Shown: in pieces, positions 26,827 to 35,201 of the stretch
Layout: each line of letters begins with the position of its first letter
Numbering within the stretch: position 1 is the stretch's first letter
Source of the DNA: Pseudaminobacter sp047739745
GTDB taxonomy: Bacteria > Pseudomonadota > Alphaproteobacteria > Rhizobiales > Rhizobiaceae
Length of the DNA: 64,000 nucleotides
Direction: 5' to 3'
Assembly: GCF_047739745.1 (NCBI RefSeq)
Contig: NZ_JBLLVA010000003.1
Span: forward strand, 248,001 to 312,000
Made by a program: the position numbers and the translations under genes
The notes under the pieces: model-generated
Told to the model about the DNA's origin: nothing
The model's input: only the letters and a program-made list of their open reading frames with translations
The model's database searches: none

Positions 26827-28254
26827 ATGGTGAAGATCCTCGATCCGGACATCTGCGTCATCGGCGGCGGTTCGGGTGGATTGTCGATGGCCGCGGCTGC
26901 GGCCGCTTTCGGCGTTCGGGTCGTGCTGGTGGAGAAAGGCAAGCTTGGCGGCGACTGCCTGAACTATGGCTGTGTGCCCTCGAAGGCATTGATCGCCGCG
27001 GCCAGGCAAGCCCATGCGATGCGCGAGGGTGCGGCCTTCGGGGTGGCCGCAGTCGAACCGCAGGTCGATTTCCAGGCCGTCCACCGTCACATTCATGAGG
27101 TGATCGCTTCCATAGCGCCGAACGATTCGGCCGAGCGGTTCACCGCACTCGGCGTGCAGGTGATCAAGGCCGAAGGCCGCTTCAAGGACAGGCGCACGCT
27201 TATTGCCGGAGATGCGGAAATCCGTGCTCGGCGCTTCGTGGTCGCGACCGGCTCGTCGCCGCTGATACCGCCGATCCCCGGTCTCGACAAAGTCGCCTAC
27301 CTGACGAACGAAACTATTTTCGACCTGAAGCGGCTTCCCGGCCACCTGATCGTCATCGGCGGCGGCGCAGTCGGCATGGAACTGGCGCAGGCTTATCGCC
27401 GTCTCGGCGCGCGGGTGACCGTCATCGAAGCGCAGTCGGTGCTCGGCAAGGAGGATTCGGAACTTGCCACCGTGGTGCTCGCGCAGATGCGGAAGGAAGG
27501 CGTCGGCATATTCGAGCATACCAGGGTCGCCGAGGTGGAACCGCGCGGCAAAACTGGCGTCCGCGCCCATATCGAGACCGAGGCCGGCACGCGAACCATC
27601 GACGGCACGCACCTTCTGGTCGCGGCCGGTCGCAGTGCCAATGTCGCTGGTCTCGAGCTCGACAAGGCGGGCATCGCTTACGATGGCAACGGACTGAAGG
27701 TCGGCAAGGCACTGCGCACCACCAACCGTCGCGTCTACGCCATCGGGGATGCGGCCGGCTCGCTGCAGTTCACCCATGCCGCGAATTATCATGCCGGGCT
27801 GGTGGTGCGGGCAATGCTGTTTCGGCTGCCGGCGCGGGAAAACAGACAGATCATTCCCCGGGTGACCTTCACCGATCCCGAACTTGCCCAGGTCGGCATC
27901 AGCGAGGATGAGGCACGCAAGCTGCGCCTGCCGATTCGCGTTCTGCGCTGGCCTTACGCCGAGAACGACCGCGCGCAGGCTGAACGCCGCACGCAGGGCC
28001 ATATCAAGGTGGTCACCTCCCCCCGCGGCAGGATTCTTGGCGTTTCGATCGTCGGAGCCAATGCGGGGGAGATGATCAATATCTGGGCGCTGGCTCTGTC
28101 GAAAGACCTTAGGACAAGCGACATCGCCCGTTATGTCGCGCCTTACCCGACCATGGGCGAAATTGGCAAACGGGCGGCGATCACCTACTTTATACCGTCC
28201 ACGCGCGGGAAGGCGGTTCGTCGTCTGATCCGTTTCCTGCGGCTTTTCGGTTAG
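26827..28254 (+). CDS. FAD-dependent disulfide oxidoreductase (mercuric reductase/lipoamide dehydrogenase-like)
   Basis: 475 residues. FAD-binding GGGSGG at 13-18, redox-active Cys44 and Cys49 in GGDCLNYGCVPSK, NAD(P)-binding GGGAVGMELA near residue 180, and YAIGDAAG in the second FAD site. The C-terminal dimerisation domain is present (YPTMGEI), but the terminal vicinal cysteines of mercuric reductases are absent, so mercury reduction is unlikely. Probably works with the TVP38 protein encoded upstream. Confidence 0.9.
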   Translation: MVKILDPDICVIGGGSGGLSMAAAAAAFGVRVVLVEKGKLGGDCLNYGCVPSKALIAAARQAHAMREGAAFGVAAVEPQVDFQAVHRHIHEVIASIAPNDSAERFTALGVQVIKAEGRFKDRRTLIAGDAEIRARRFVVATGSSPLIPPIPGLDKVAYLTNETIFDLKRLPGHLIVIGGGAVGMELAQAYRRLGARVTVIEAQSVLGKEDSELATVVLAQMRKEGVGIFEHTRVAEVEPRGKTGVRAHIETEAGTRTIDGTHLLVAAGRSANVAGLELDKAGIAYDGNGLKVGKALRTTNRRVYAIGDAAGSLQFTHAANYHAGLVVRAMLFRLPARENRQIIPRVTFTDPELAQVGISEDEARKLRLPIRVLRWPYAENDRAQAERRTQGHIKVVTSPRGRILGVSIVGANAGEMINIWALALSKDLRTSDIARYVAPYPTMGEIGKRAAITYFIPSTRGKAVRRLIRFLRLFG

Positions 28255-28333
28255 GCGTCATTCCTTCGGATTGAACGCGGCAAAGCTCCAAGCTATCGTT
28301 GGGTGCGGCGACAGCATCGATGAGGCTGCTCCA

Positions 28334-29827
28334 ATGGCTGAGAAATCGCTAGCCGACATCGCCGCCGGCTTCAGCCGGCAGACGGCGCGCTCCGTCCCCT
28401 TGTCGCGCGGCCTGTCGACCAAGCTTCTGGTCCTCACCATTCTCTTCGTGATGATTGCCGAGGTGTTGATCTTTCTGCCCTCGGTAGCCAACTTCCGCCT
28501 GCGCTGGCTGGAGGAAAGACTGGGCACGGCCGCGGCGGTGTCGATCCTCCTGCTGCAGGTCGATCCTTCCGATCTCTCGCGCGGCGTGCAGGACGACGTT
28601 CTGGCCTCGATCGGCGTCAAGGCGATCGCTGTGCGCGACGCAGGCGTCGCCCGCCTGCTGGTGGTAGCCAAGATGCCGCCGGAGGTGGATGAGCACGTCG
28701 ATCTCGCCCACACCGGCCCGGCCGCCGCAATGGGCGAAGCCCTGATGACGCTGTTTGCCGGCGGTGACCGCATGTTGCGCGTTTTCGGGCCGGTGGGTGA
28801 CAGTGACAAAGAGTTCGAGCTGATCATTCCCGACAAGAAGCTGCGTAACGCCATGCTGGTCTATTCGCGAAATGTGGCGCTGCTGTCGCTGATCATCTCC
28901 CTGTTCACGGCGACGCTGGTGTACTACGCGATCAACCGCATCATGATCCGCCCGATCCGCGCCATGACCCAATCTATGCTGGCTTTTTCGCAGGCGCCGG
29001 ACGATCCTGGCCGCGTCATCCAACCCGAGGATCGCGGCGACGAAATCGGAGTCGCCGAGCGCGAACTCAGCGACATGCAGCAGCGCCTGCAAAAGACGCT
29101 CGGCGAGCAGAAGCGGCTGGCCGATCTTGGCCTGGCGGTCTCCAAGATCAACCACGATATGCGCAACATGCTGGCCTCCGCCCAGCTGATGTCCGATCGG
29201 CTGGGGACCGTGAAAGACCCGACCGTGCAGGCGCTCGCCCCAAGGCTGGTGCGGGCGCTCGACCGTGCTGTCTCCTATTCCAAGGGCGTGATGACCTATG
29301 GACGCACGCAGGAGGCTGCCCCTTCGCGCCGGCGGCTGCGATTGCGGCAGGTGATAGAGGAGTTGCGCGGTCTTCTCGGCATCGAGCCGGAGGGCGAAAT
29401 CGAATTCGTCAACAATGTCGATCCCGGCTTCGAAATCGATGCCGATTCCGAGCAATTGCTGCGGGTTCTTACCAATCTGTGCCGCAATGCCGTGCAGGCG
29501 ATGTCGGCCGAAAAGGAGAGCGCGGTCGTCAAGCGCCTGTCGATCTCGGCCGAGCGCAAGGGCGGCGTCAGCCGCATTCTCGTCGCCGATACCGGGCCTG
29601 GCCTGCCGCAGAAAGCCCGCGAAAACCTGTTTGCGGCGTTTCGAGGATCGGCGCGCAGCGGCGGCACCGGCCTCGGCCTCGCCATCGCCCATGAGCTCGT
29701 ACGCGCCCATGGCGGCTCGCTCGATCTGGTCGAGAGCGTCGGCGGGCGCACCATCTTCGGCGTGACGATTCCGGATCAGCCGATCAGACTGGACGAAGCC
29801 CGAAACAGCCTTCGCCGCCCGGCTTGA
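28334..29827 (+). CDS. Sensor histidine kinase (orphan)
   Basis: 497 residues from the ATG at 28334. Membrane helices at about 29-51 and 180-202 flank a periplasmic sensor of about 130 residues, followed by a HAMP-like linker (IRPIRAMTQSMLAF) and the phosphoacceptor His274 in SKINHDMRNML. The ATPase domain has an N box (LCRNAVQAM), G1 (DTGPGLP) and G2 (GGTGLGLAIAHEL). No response regulator gene is adjacent. A start at 28271 would add 21 residues. Confidence 0.9.
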   Translation: MAEKSLADIAAGFSRQTARSVPLSRGLSTKLLVLTILFVMIAEVLIFLPSVANFRLRWLEERLGTAAAVSILLLQVDPSDLSRGVQDDVLASIGVKAIAVRDAGVARLLVVAKMPPEVDEHVDLAHTGPAAAMGEALMTLFAGGDRMLRVFGPVGDSDKEFELIIPDKKLRNAMLVYSRNVALLSLIISLFTATLVYYAINRIMIRPIRAMTQSMLAFSQAPDDPGRVIQPEDRGDEIGVAERELSDMQQRLQKTLGEQKRLADLGLAVSKINHDMRNMLASAQLMSDRLGTVKDPTVQALAPRLVRALDRAVSYSKGVMTYGRTQEAAPSRRRLRLRQVIEELRGLLGIEPEGEIEFVNNVDPGFEIDADSEQLLRVLTNLCRNAVQAMSAEKESAVVKRLSISAERKGGVSRILVADTGPGLPQKARENLFAAFRGSARSGGTGLGLAIAHELVRAHGGSLDLVESVGGRTIFGVTIPDQPIRLDEARNSLRRPA

Positions 29828-30040
29828 ACCGCGGGGCTGAGTTCGAGCTTTGAAAAGCCGGCGGCCAGTCGGCGAAAACGCGTTTGCCCCGACAAATTCG
29901 GCGAGCGAGACCACCGGATACAGCTCCACAAAAAGTTTGCTCAAGCCGGCTTGCTTTTCGTCCATTCAGTCGCTAGGTAGCACTCTCCTTCGCGGTCGAT
30001 TGTTTTTTCGATCGGGCGGCCGTTTACGACGGTCGGTTGC

Positions 30041-30117
30041 GCGCCCGTAGCTCAGCTGGATAGAGCACCAGACTACGAATCTGGGGGTCAGAGGTTCGAA
30101 TCCTTTCGGGCGCGCCA
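30041..30117 (+). tRNA. tRNA-Arg (anticodon ACG)
   Basis: A complete cloverleaf: acceptor GCGCCCG/CGGGCGC, D arm GCTCAGCTGGATAGAGC, anticodon stem CCAGA/TCTGG with ACG at 30075-30077, T arm GAGGTTCGAATCCTTTC, discriminator G and encoded CCA. Rhizobial integrases often use the 3' half of such genes; everything right of it for at least 33 kb is phage-like or unplaced, so it marks the likely attL. Confidence 0.97.
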
Positions 30118-30172
30118 TTCAAGCGTTGATTTCATTGGATAAATTCCGCCGACGAAATCTGACGTAGTTGGT

Positions 30173-30192
30173 ATTTTGCAGTCATTTTGCAG
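30173..30192. repeat. Tandem ATTTTGCAG repeats next to the tRNA
   Basis: ATTTTGCAG occurs at 30173-30181 and 30184-30192, an 11-base period (one helical turn), 56 bases beyond the tRNA end. Spacing and position suit arm-type sites for a tyrosine integrase or an excisionase. This is pattern evidence only. Confidence 0.45.
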
Positions 30193-30230
30193 AATCTGTT
30201 CCACCCATGTTCGCCCCGTCCACCTGGACA

Positions 30231-30503
30231 TCAGCCAAACCTCGCCGATGCAGCAGGGCTTTCGGCTGGCATGTCGAACAGCACCCGAATTCGCCTTGAA
30301 CCACAGCGCGGACAGCGCAGGCGCTCAGCCAGCCGGGCAATCGGGAAGTCCCTCCCGCGAGTGGCAACCAGCGTCATCATGTCCAAGGTCGCGTTGAAAT
30401 TGCACTCACGCCGCCGCTTCATGCCGTCAGATGGACCGTGCGCGCACCACATGCGCACGTTCACCGAATGGCTGTAGGCGTCTCCGAGCGTCTCGATCTG
30501 CAT
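30231..30503 (-). CDS. Small conserved-type protein with a CxxC zinc ribbon half
   Basis: 90 residues, MQIETLGDAYSHSVNVRMWC at the start. Cys residues in RMWCAHG and RRRECNF and a CPRCGSRRI knuckle near residue 68 suggest metal binding. The phrase LVATRGRDFPIARLAERLRCPRCGS resembles small hypothetical proteins I associate with rhizobial genomes and islands, but no function is known. It is the first gene inside the tRNA junction, so it could be phage or island cargo. Confidence 0.6.
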   Translation of the reverse strand: MQIETLGDAYSHSVNVRMWCAHGPSDGMKRRRECNFNATLDMMTLVATRGRDFPIARLAERLRCPRCGSRRIRVLFDMPAESPAASARFG

Positions 30504-30551
30504 GAGAACGAATTAGGAACATGGCGGGCTGGCGTCAAGGCGTAGTAGCTC

Positions 30552-31421
30552 CTACTCCTCTTCCTTCAAATCCTTCAGCGTAGCATGCCGCAGCCTCTCC
30601 TCGCCGCGGAGATGCCTGACACGGCCGACGAGACCCGGCTGCGTCCACTTCGCCAGCGGCTTCTTCACGCCACGAGGCGGCGCGCCTTTCTTCTCCTGAA
30701 CGCGCCTCCACAGCCGCTCGCGCATATCCTGCTTGAGCGCCACGATCGCTGAGCCGACATAGCGGCGCTCAGGATCGCGCGTCACCATCAGCGCCAGCGG
30801 TGCGCTGCCAGGCTCGCGTAGGATGCCAGCGACCTCGTATTCGCTTTCTTCGTAGCACTTGATCTTGAGCCAGTTCTTCGTCGGGCCGCTTCGGTAGCGG
30901 CTGCTGGCCTTCTTGGACACAATGCCTTCAAGGCCCATGCCATCGACCGCCTGAAAGAAAGCTGGGCCATGCCCCTCGAAATGATGGCTGTACTGGATGC
31001 GATTATCTGCCGGCTGTACTAGCTTCCACAGCGCGGTGCGCCTTTCTAGCAGAGGTTTGCCGCGCATGTCCTCGCCGTCCATATGCAGGATATCGAAGGC
31101 GACGAACACCAGCCGGCTCGGCTGGGTGCGGATCGCCTCCGGCAGACTCGGGAAGTGCGATGCGCCCTTCTCATCGGTGACGATCATCTCACCGTCGATA
31201 ATCGCTGAGGTGCAAGGCAAGGTCCGCGCCTCAAGCGCGATCGGCCAGAACTTCGAGGACCAGTCATAGCCATTGCGCGTGAAGACGCGAACGCCGGCCT
31301 CGTCTTTGACGATCTGGGCGCGGTAGCCGTCGTATTTGACTTCATGGATCCAGTCGTCACCGACCGGAACATCGTCCGATGGCGCCGGGATCATTGGTTC
31401 TACGAACTTCAAGGTGGACAT
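30552..31421 (-). CDS. Stand-alone LigD-type ATP-dependent DNA ligase
   Basis: 289 residues. Nucleotidyl lysine Lys29 lies in EVKYDGYR (motif I); IIDGEMIV (motif III), LEGIVSKK (motif IV) and NWLKIKC (motif V) follow, then an OB-fold domain. It matches the ligase module of LigD without the polymerase and nuclease modules. No Ku gene is nearby. It could serve phage DNA repair or circularisation, or be island cargo next to the tRNA. Separated from the main phage operons by about 500 noncoding bases. Confidence 0.87.
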   Translation of the reverse strand: MSTLKFVEPMIPAPSDDVPVGDDWIHEVKYDGYRAQIVKDEAGVRVFTRNGYDWSSKFWPIALEARTLPCTSAIIDGEMIVTDEKGASHFPSLPEAIRTQPSRLVFVAFDILHMDGEDMRGKPLLERRTALWKLVQPADNRIQYSHHFEGHGPAFFQAVDGMGLEGIVSKKASSRYRSGPTKNWLKIKCYEESEYEVAGILREPGSAPLALMVTRDPERRYVGSAIVALKQDMRERLWRRVQEKKGAPPRGVKKPLAKWTQPGLVGRVRHLRGEERLRHATLKDLKEEE

Positions 31422-31940
31422 GGCGCGAATCTAAGAAGCCGCCGCCGCGAATCACAGAGGAACGAGTCGGGAACATTTTCGCGGCGTGGTGATTGTGCGA
31501 GCCGGAAGACAACGGGTCGGCGGGAGGTCGAAAAACGCAAAAGGCTCGCCCCGGAATGACGCTAACGAGCAGTTGCGCCGCAGCAACAAACGCTCTTAAT
31601 GGTTCGCGCTTACCTCCAAATAATCGTTAAAATTCTAATCACATAGCTGTTTATTAACAGGCATCAATAATGGCTGTTTTCGCTTGCTCTTTTCAAGCAA
31701 ATCATCCTCAATATGAGCAGGGCTTGATAACCCGGTTTTAGTCGGCGCTTGAATAACGCTGACCTGTGTGCGGTTTGCTCGGTGGCAACGCACGTCCTGG
31801 CCTTTACGGCCGGGGGCGATGCGTATGTCCAGGCGAAAGCTAATCGGCCGGTCGCCGAACCGGTTATCAACCCCCGGCTCGGGCGGCGCCCTTTTTCCCG
31901 CACCCAATAAAAAGCATGGAAATTCAAACTGGGCGGTCGG
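31422..31940. other. AT-richer noncoding region with small hairpins
   Basis: 519 bases with no supported gene. AT-rich around 31590-31760. Notable parts are GCTTG-ctctttt-CAAGC (31683-31699), GGCCTTTACGGCC, and GGGCGGCGCCC followed by TTTTT at 31881-31896, a weak rightward terminator. It separates the ligase from rightward small phage genes and probably holds promoters for both. Confidence 0.5.
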
Positions 31941-32264
31941 GTGGAACGCCGAAATGCGAGGGACGAGTCAGTACAGAGGCAACAAGAGCGTATGGAAGAC
32001 TTAACACTTTGGGCCGACACGGAAGACGTGGCGGAAAATGCGGCGGCAAGAAAGGGAGGGAAAGGAGACGATAACAAACTGGCGCCCAAGGTAGCGCAAA
32101 ACCCAGCCTGCGAGCCAAGGCCAAAGCGCATCAGGTTCGAGCGCGCGACAGAGGCGCAACTGCTTGAGTGGGCGGAAGGCAACCTGGAACTCTGGCGCTT
32201 CGACATAATGGAAGACGGCGAGTGGAAAACCGAAGCCATGTGCGTGCGAGTGGAGGTTTATTAG
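31941..32264 (+). CDS. Hypothetical protein, rightward
   Basis: Up to 107 residues from a GTG, or 90 from the ATG at 31992. Acidic, low-complexity, with FERATEAQLLEWAEGNLELW in the middle. No recognised domain. It runs against the main phage direction, together with the next gene. The start cannot be settled because neither candidate has a good ribosome binding site. Confidence 0.5.
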   Translation: MERRNARDESVQRQQERMEDLTLWADTEDVAENAAARKGGKGDDNKLAPKVAQNPACEPRPKRIRFERATEAQLLEWAEGNLELWRFDIMEDGEWKTEAMCVRVEVY

Positions 32265-32375
32265 GCGCACCGCGTATCGGCCATTAAGGCGACCGGTGCG
32301 GAGACGAGCCGGTCGCTTTGCATGTTGCTGTGCCGGGTCGTCTGCTGTAATCCTTCCTGCAACCAGGAGGGACGA

Positions 32376-32771
32376 ATGGCCATAGGCATTGAGAAGCTAC
32401 GACCGGAACTGCTTGAGAAATCGCCGGCAGAACTAGAGCGATTAGCCACTGAAATAGCGATGGCGCAAGCCGAGCTAGCCAGGCGCGCGGAGGTGGCCGC
32501 AAAGGAAGAACTTGCCGCAGAGGCTAACCGTCACGTTGATGCGGTGCTTGCAGGCGTGAAGTTCCTCCACGATAACGACTTACTAAATAAGCGGCTGGTC
32601 GATGCGCTAACGCTAGGTACTGGTGCGTTCGCACCATCCACGTTCCTCCGCAGCGTGACCGCAGAACAACTTGTGCCGCGTGCGGCAAGGCCGTCAGGCG
32701 AGAAGAAGCGGAGGCGCGTGCGGGATCCGAAAACAGGAGAGTTGGTGCCTAGTAAGGCGTCACAAAAATAA
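32376..32771 (+). CDS. Hypothetical coiled-coil protein, rightward
   Basis: 131 residues. The ATG has AGGAGGGACG upstream, an excellent ribosome binding site. Residues 5-55 are helical and charged (LLEKSPAELERLATEIAMAQ); the C-terminus is basic (GEKKRRRVRDPKTG), which suggests nucleic-acid contact. Converges with the small gene at 32789 on a shared terminator hairpin. Function unknown. Confidence 0.7.
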   Translation: MAIGIEKLRPELLEKSPAELERLATEIAMAQAELARRAEVAAKEELAAEANRHVDAVLAGVKFLHDNDLLNKRLVDALTLGTGAFAPSTFLRSVTAEQLVPRAARPSGEKKRRRVRDPKTGELVPSKASQK

Positions 32772-32790
32772 AAGGGCGCCGAAGCGCCCT
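32764..32790 (-). terminator. Strong intrinsic terminator between convergent genes
   Basis: Stem AGGGCGC/GCGCCCT with a CGAA loop on the plus strand, which is UUCG on the minus strand, followed on the minus strand by TTTTATTTTT. It ends the leftward early-type operon; the hairpin can also serve the rightward gene ending at 32771. Confidence 0.85.
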
Positions 32791-33001
32791 AATCCAACTG
32801 CAGCAATAGCCTGTTTCGTCGATGCTCGATTGCGGCTAACCGTAAGGCAGCCGCGCTTCCCGCGTGGTGTTTTGCCGCCTCCTTTGCCTTGGCGCGAATG
32901 TCGGCGCCTATACGTGGCTCGTCATCTGCGATAGCGCGGCAACCCGCGGCGGTCTTGTCGTGCCACTCTGCAGCGATCTCGTAGGCTTTGGCTAAGTCCA
33001 T
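32789..33001 (-). CDS. Small phage protein, unknown
   Basis: 70 residues, Ala/Lys-rich and probably helical, beginning MDLAKAYEIAAEWHDKTAAG. The ATG overlaps the previous stop as TAATG, so it is translated by coupling. The last gene before the terminator; its stop codon lies inside the hairpin. Confidence 0.7.
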   Translation of the reverse strand: MDLAKAYEIAAEWHDKTAAGCRAIADDEPRIGADIRAKAKEAAKHHAGSAAALRLAAIEHRRNRLLLQLD

Positions 33002-33642
33002 TACGCCGCTTGCTCCCAATCACCCACATACCGCGCCACTAGCCGCCTGGCATTAGCACGAAGCTCCGGCAACGTCGTTGCTGAAATCGTGGCGTCTGCC
33101 GCCACAGCGGCCTGCACAGCGTCGCTTTCGACTCCTGCGGGACCATCGTGCCCCGGACGCTCGACTCGCACCACAAAGCCTCCCTGTGCCTTAAACCACG
33201 GCGCTTCGTACACCAGGCTCTCGACAACGATCGGCGTACGCGGCGACGAGCGACGCAAACGGCCAATCTCCATAGCAAGCGTCCACTCAACGCCCATGTC
33301 TGCGCCCATAAAGTGGCCGAACCGCTCCAAGAAATACCGCGGCGCGACATTGCCCGGCAGGTAGGGCGACGGCTGGTCTTTCAGGTCGCCCCACACCATG
33401 CGGCGGGCAATCTCAAAGTCGCCCGTGACGTGCTCGAAATAAGCGCGAGACGCCTCCTTGCCGCCATCAAAAGCGTGCGCGCGGGAAAAGCCGAACTCTT
33501 CCTCCAGCAAGTCGGCAACGGTGGTCTTGCCGACGTTTCGCTTGCCGGTGAGGCCAATCAGCATCGGGTTGTCGTTTGCTGGCGCGGGCGCGCGGTCGGC
33601 AAGGGGCTGCGGGCCGAATGGCGAATATGCGTGGGTGGTCAT
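33001..33642 (-). CDS. P-loop nucleotide-kinase-like protein
   Basis: 213 residues with GLTGKRNVGKTT at 30-41 and a layout like phage deoxynucleoside monophosphate kinases (FLERFGHFMGADMGVEWTLAM in the middle, IVVESLVYEAPWFKAQGGFVVRV for the Walker B-like part). Likely raises dNTP precursors for phage DNA or modifies a nucleotide. Overlaps its neighbours on both sides (ATGA and TAATG). The substrate is unproven. Confidence 0.7.
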   Translation of the reverse strand: MTTHAYSPFGPQPLADRAPAPANDNPMLIGLTGKRNVGKTTVADLLEEEFGFSRAHAFDGGKEASRAYFEHVTGDFEIARRMVWGDLKDQPSPYLPGNVAPRYFLERFGHFMGADMGVEWTLAMEIGRLRRSSPRTPIVVESLVYEAPWFKAQGGFVVRVERPGHDGPAGVESDAVQAAVAADATISATTLPELRANARRLVARYVGDWEQAA

Positions 33643-33839
33643 TGCGCGGCCTCCACTCTGTAGCCAAGGCGTTCGGCGATGCCGGCGAAATACATACTGA
33701 TATTCTCGATCCGCTTGTCGCGTTCGCGATCGAAGACAGGGCCGAGGTTCAGTGCCCTCAACTCGTCGGCGAGGCCGGACGCCAAGTCCGCAGCCCTGCG
33801 AATCTCCGCACTGGCGTCGGCATGTTTCGCGAGGTTCAT
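33639..33839 (-). CDS. Small phage protein, unknown
   Basis: 66 residues, mostly helical, MNLAKHADASAEIRRAADLA. No domain recognised. Overlaps the kinase-like gene (ATGA) downstream and the next gene upstream in the same manner, so it belongs to one tightly coupled operon. Confidence 0.7.
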   Translation of the reverse strand: MNLAKHADASAEIRRAADLASGLADELRALNLGPVFDRERDKRIENISMYFAGIAERLGYRVEAAQ

Positions 33840-34201
33840 ACTTCTTCCCTCTCTCGTTCCTTTTCCGGCAGCGGCCCGTCCGGGTGCAGCGGCCCTTCTG
33901 GTGCATCAATCTTATAGTCGGGGTCGGTCGCTATGCGCCGGAACAATGCGATAGGATCTTTGACCAAAGGCCGGAAGCGGCGGGCAGCAAACGGCGGGTC
34001 TTCGTAGCCATAGGTCGGGTCTACGCCACGGTCCACGCCTTCAAGGCGAACTCCGATATACGTGCCGTCCACGTAAGTCGTGAACCCGCCGATCCAGCGA
34101 ATTGTGTAAACCTGGCCTTCGGTTATGCCTTGCGGGATGGTCACGCCTTTGAACGTCGCATCCACGCAGACAACTTCTTGGCCGACATAGAAGTGGTTCA
34201 T
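33836..34201 (-). CDS. Phage protein with SH3-like start, unknown
   Basis: 121 residues. The start MNHFYVGQEVVCVDATFKG with later YTIRWIGG resembles the small beta-barrel proteins often found in rhizobial phages; the C-terminus is highly charged (PLPEKEREREEV). Coupled to its neighbours by ATGA overlaps. No function assigned. Confidence 0.7.
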   Translation of the reverse strand: MNHFYVGQEVVCVDATFKGVTIPQGITEGQVYTIRWIGGFTTYVDGTYIGVRLEGVDRGVDPTYGYEDPPFAARRFRPLVKDPIALFRRIATDPDYKIDAPEGPLHPDGPLPEKEREREEV

Positions 34202-34380
34202 GCTGCCAACTCCACGTAGCGGAAACCCTTTTCGGTTGTTATGTCTTCGACGGTAGCGTCTCGCCATTTATCGCCATGGTCGACGCAACCTTCCTCTAGC
34301 TGCAATACGACAGTTCCGTCTGTTGCCACTCTGAAACGGCGCCGACCGGTCAGCCATCTATAAGGTGGTGCGCCAGCCAT
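34198..34380 (-). CDS. Small phage protein, unknown
   Basis: 60 residues, MAGAPPYRWLTGRRRFRVAT, all-beta in appearance. The ATG overlaps the stop of the upstream gene (TAATG). No homology recognised. Confidence 0.65.
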   Translation of the reverse strand: MAGAPPYRWLTGRRRFRVATDGTVVLQLEEGCVDHGDKWRDATVEDITTEKGFRYVELAA

Positions 34381-34982
34381 TATGCCGCCCTCCTCTCTTC
34401 CAACGCACCCGGCTCCAGATAAACAATCGGCTTGCCGTTTTCGTGGAACCACTCGATTTCGTAGGTCAGACCGACGCTGTCCGCCCATCCGTCCATTTTA
34501 AGGACAATTAGCGAAGACGCGCCCTCCATCAGCGGTTGGCACTGGCGCTTCCAAAATTCCCATTCGGCGGGGAGTTTAAAATGACTGGCGATGTAGTGCC
34601 CGTGGGCTATAGGGCTGTAGATGACGAGCCCCCTCGCCATAAGCCGGCTGGCCGCGAGCGCAACCGTGCGGGCCGCTTCGTGCAAGCCGTTGGGATATAG
34701 GGTGTAAGGCGAGCCGAGGTACACATAGCCGGGAAGGTTGCGGATGGGGTCGAGGCTGGGTCGATTATCGTTGGCTGCCGTGCCGGCACCGACCGCAACG
34801 GGCGTGTGCTTGCCGTATAGGCCAATCTCGCCAAACGTTTCCATGTGCTCGGTGTCGTACTCGACGTAGCGGCGCGAGGCCGAGTCCCAGTGGAGTTTGG
34901 GCACGTTGCGCGGGTGGTCGTAGAGAGTGCCCGCCGCGCTGCGCCCGTGGTTGGGCGCGTATTCAATCTTGCCGACTTGCAT
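34380..34982 (-). CDS. DUF1937-type protein (nucleoside deoxyribosyltransferase-like fold)
   Basis: 200 residues. The C-terminal half, YVYLGSPYTLYPNGLHEAARTV through YSPIAHGHYIA, WKRQCQPLM and WADSVGLTYEIEWF, fits DUF1937, which resembles nucleoside 2-deoxyribosyltransferases. About 90 residues precede it without a recognised domain. A role in nucleotide metabolism is inferred from the fold and the kinase-like neighbour. Confidence 0.75.
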   Translation of the reverse strand: MQVGKIEYAPNHGRSAAGTLYDHPRNVPKLHWDSASRRYVEYDTEHMETFGEIGLYGKHTPVAVGAGTAANDNRPSLDPIRNLPGYVYLGSPYTLYPNGLHEAARTVALAASRLMARGLVIYSPIAHGHYIASHFKLPAEWEFWKRQCQPLMEGASSLIVLKMDGWADSVGLTYEIEWFHENGKPIVYLEPGALEERRAA

Positions 34983-35030
34983 GTTATCTCCTCTTTGTGG
35001 TGGTTGGCCCGCTGGTGAGGCGGGCAGTGG

Positions 35031-35201
35031 TTATTTCAGCCGAATGGCGCCCGGAAGCTTGCCGCCACCCCAGTGCTTCGTGCATGCTTCGTAGTTGTGG
35101 TCGCGCCCACCGCAATAAGAGCACCGCAAGTTCGCGGACGAACCGTTAGATGGACAGCACGTGTAAGGATGGCCGTCCTTGCCGCAGTAGCCGCATCGCA
35201 T
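35031..35201 (-). CDS. Double CCHC zinc-knuckle protein
   Basis: 56 residues with two zinc knuckles of C-x2-C-x4-H-x4-C spacing: CGYCGKDGHPYTCC at 3-16 and CSYCGGRDHNYEAC at 27-40. Such knuckles bind single-stranded nucleic acid. The protein is short enough that it is little more than the two knuckles and a basic tail. It is the sixth or so gene of the leftward operon; role unknown, perhaps RNA or ssDNA binding. Confidence 0.8.
   Translation of the reverse strand: MRCGYCGKDGHPYTCCPSNGSSANLRCSYCGGRDHNYEACTKHWGGGKLPGAIRLK

Noticed and set aside
28349..29965. A 538-codon leftward frame opposite the histidine kinase
   Set aside because: The kinase has all its catalytic boxes in the other strand; the shadow has none.
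31635..31907. A 90-codon leftward frame between ligase and the rightward small genes
   Set aside because: GTG start without ribosome binding site, low-complexity content, and it covers the AT-rich hairpin region.
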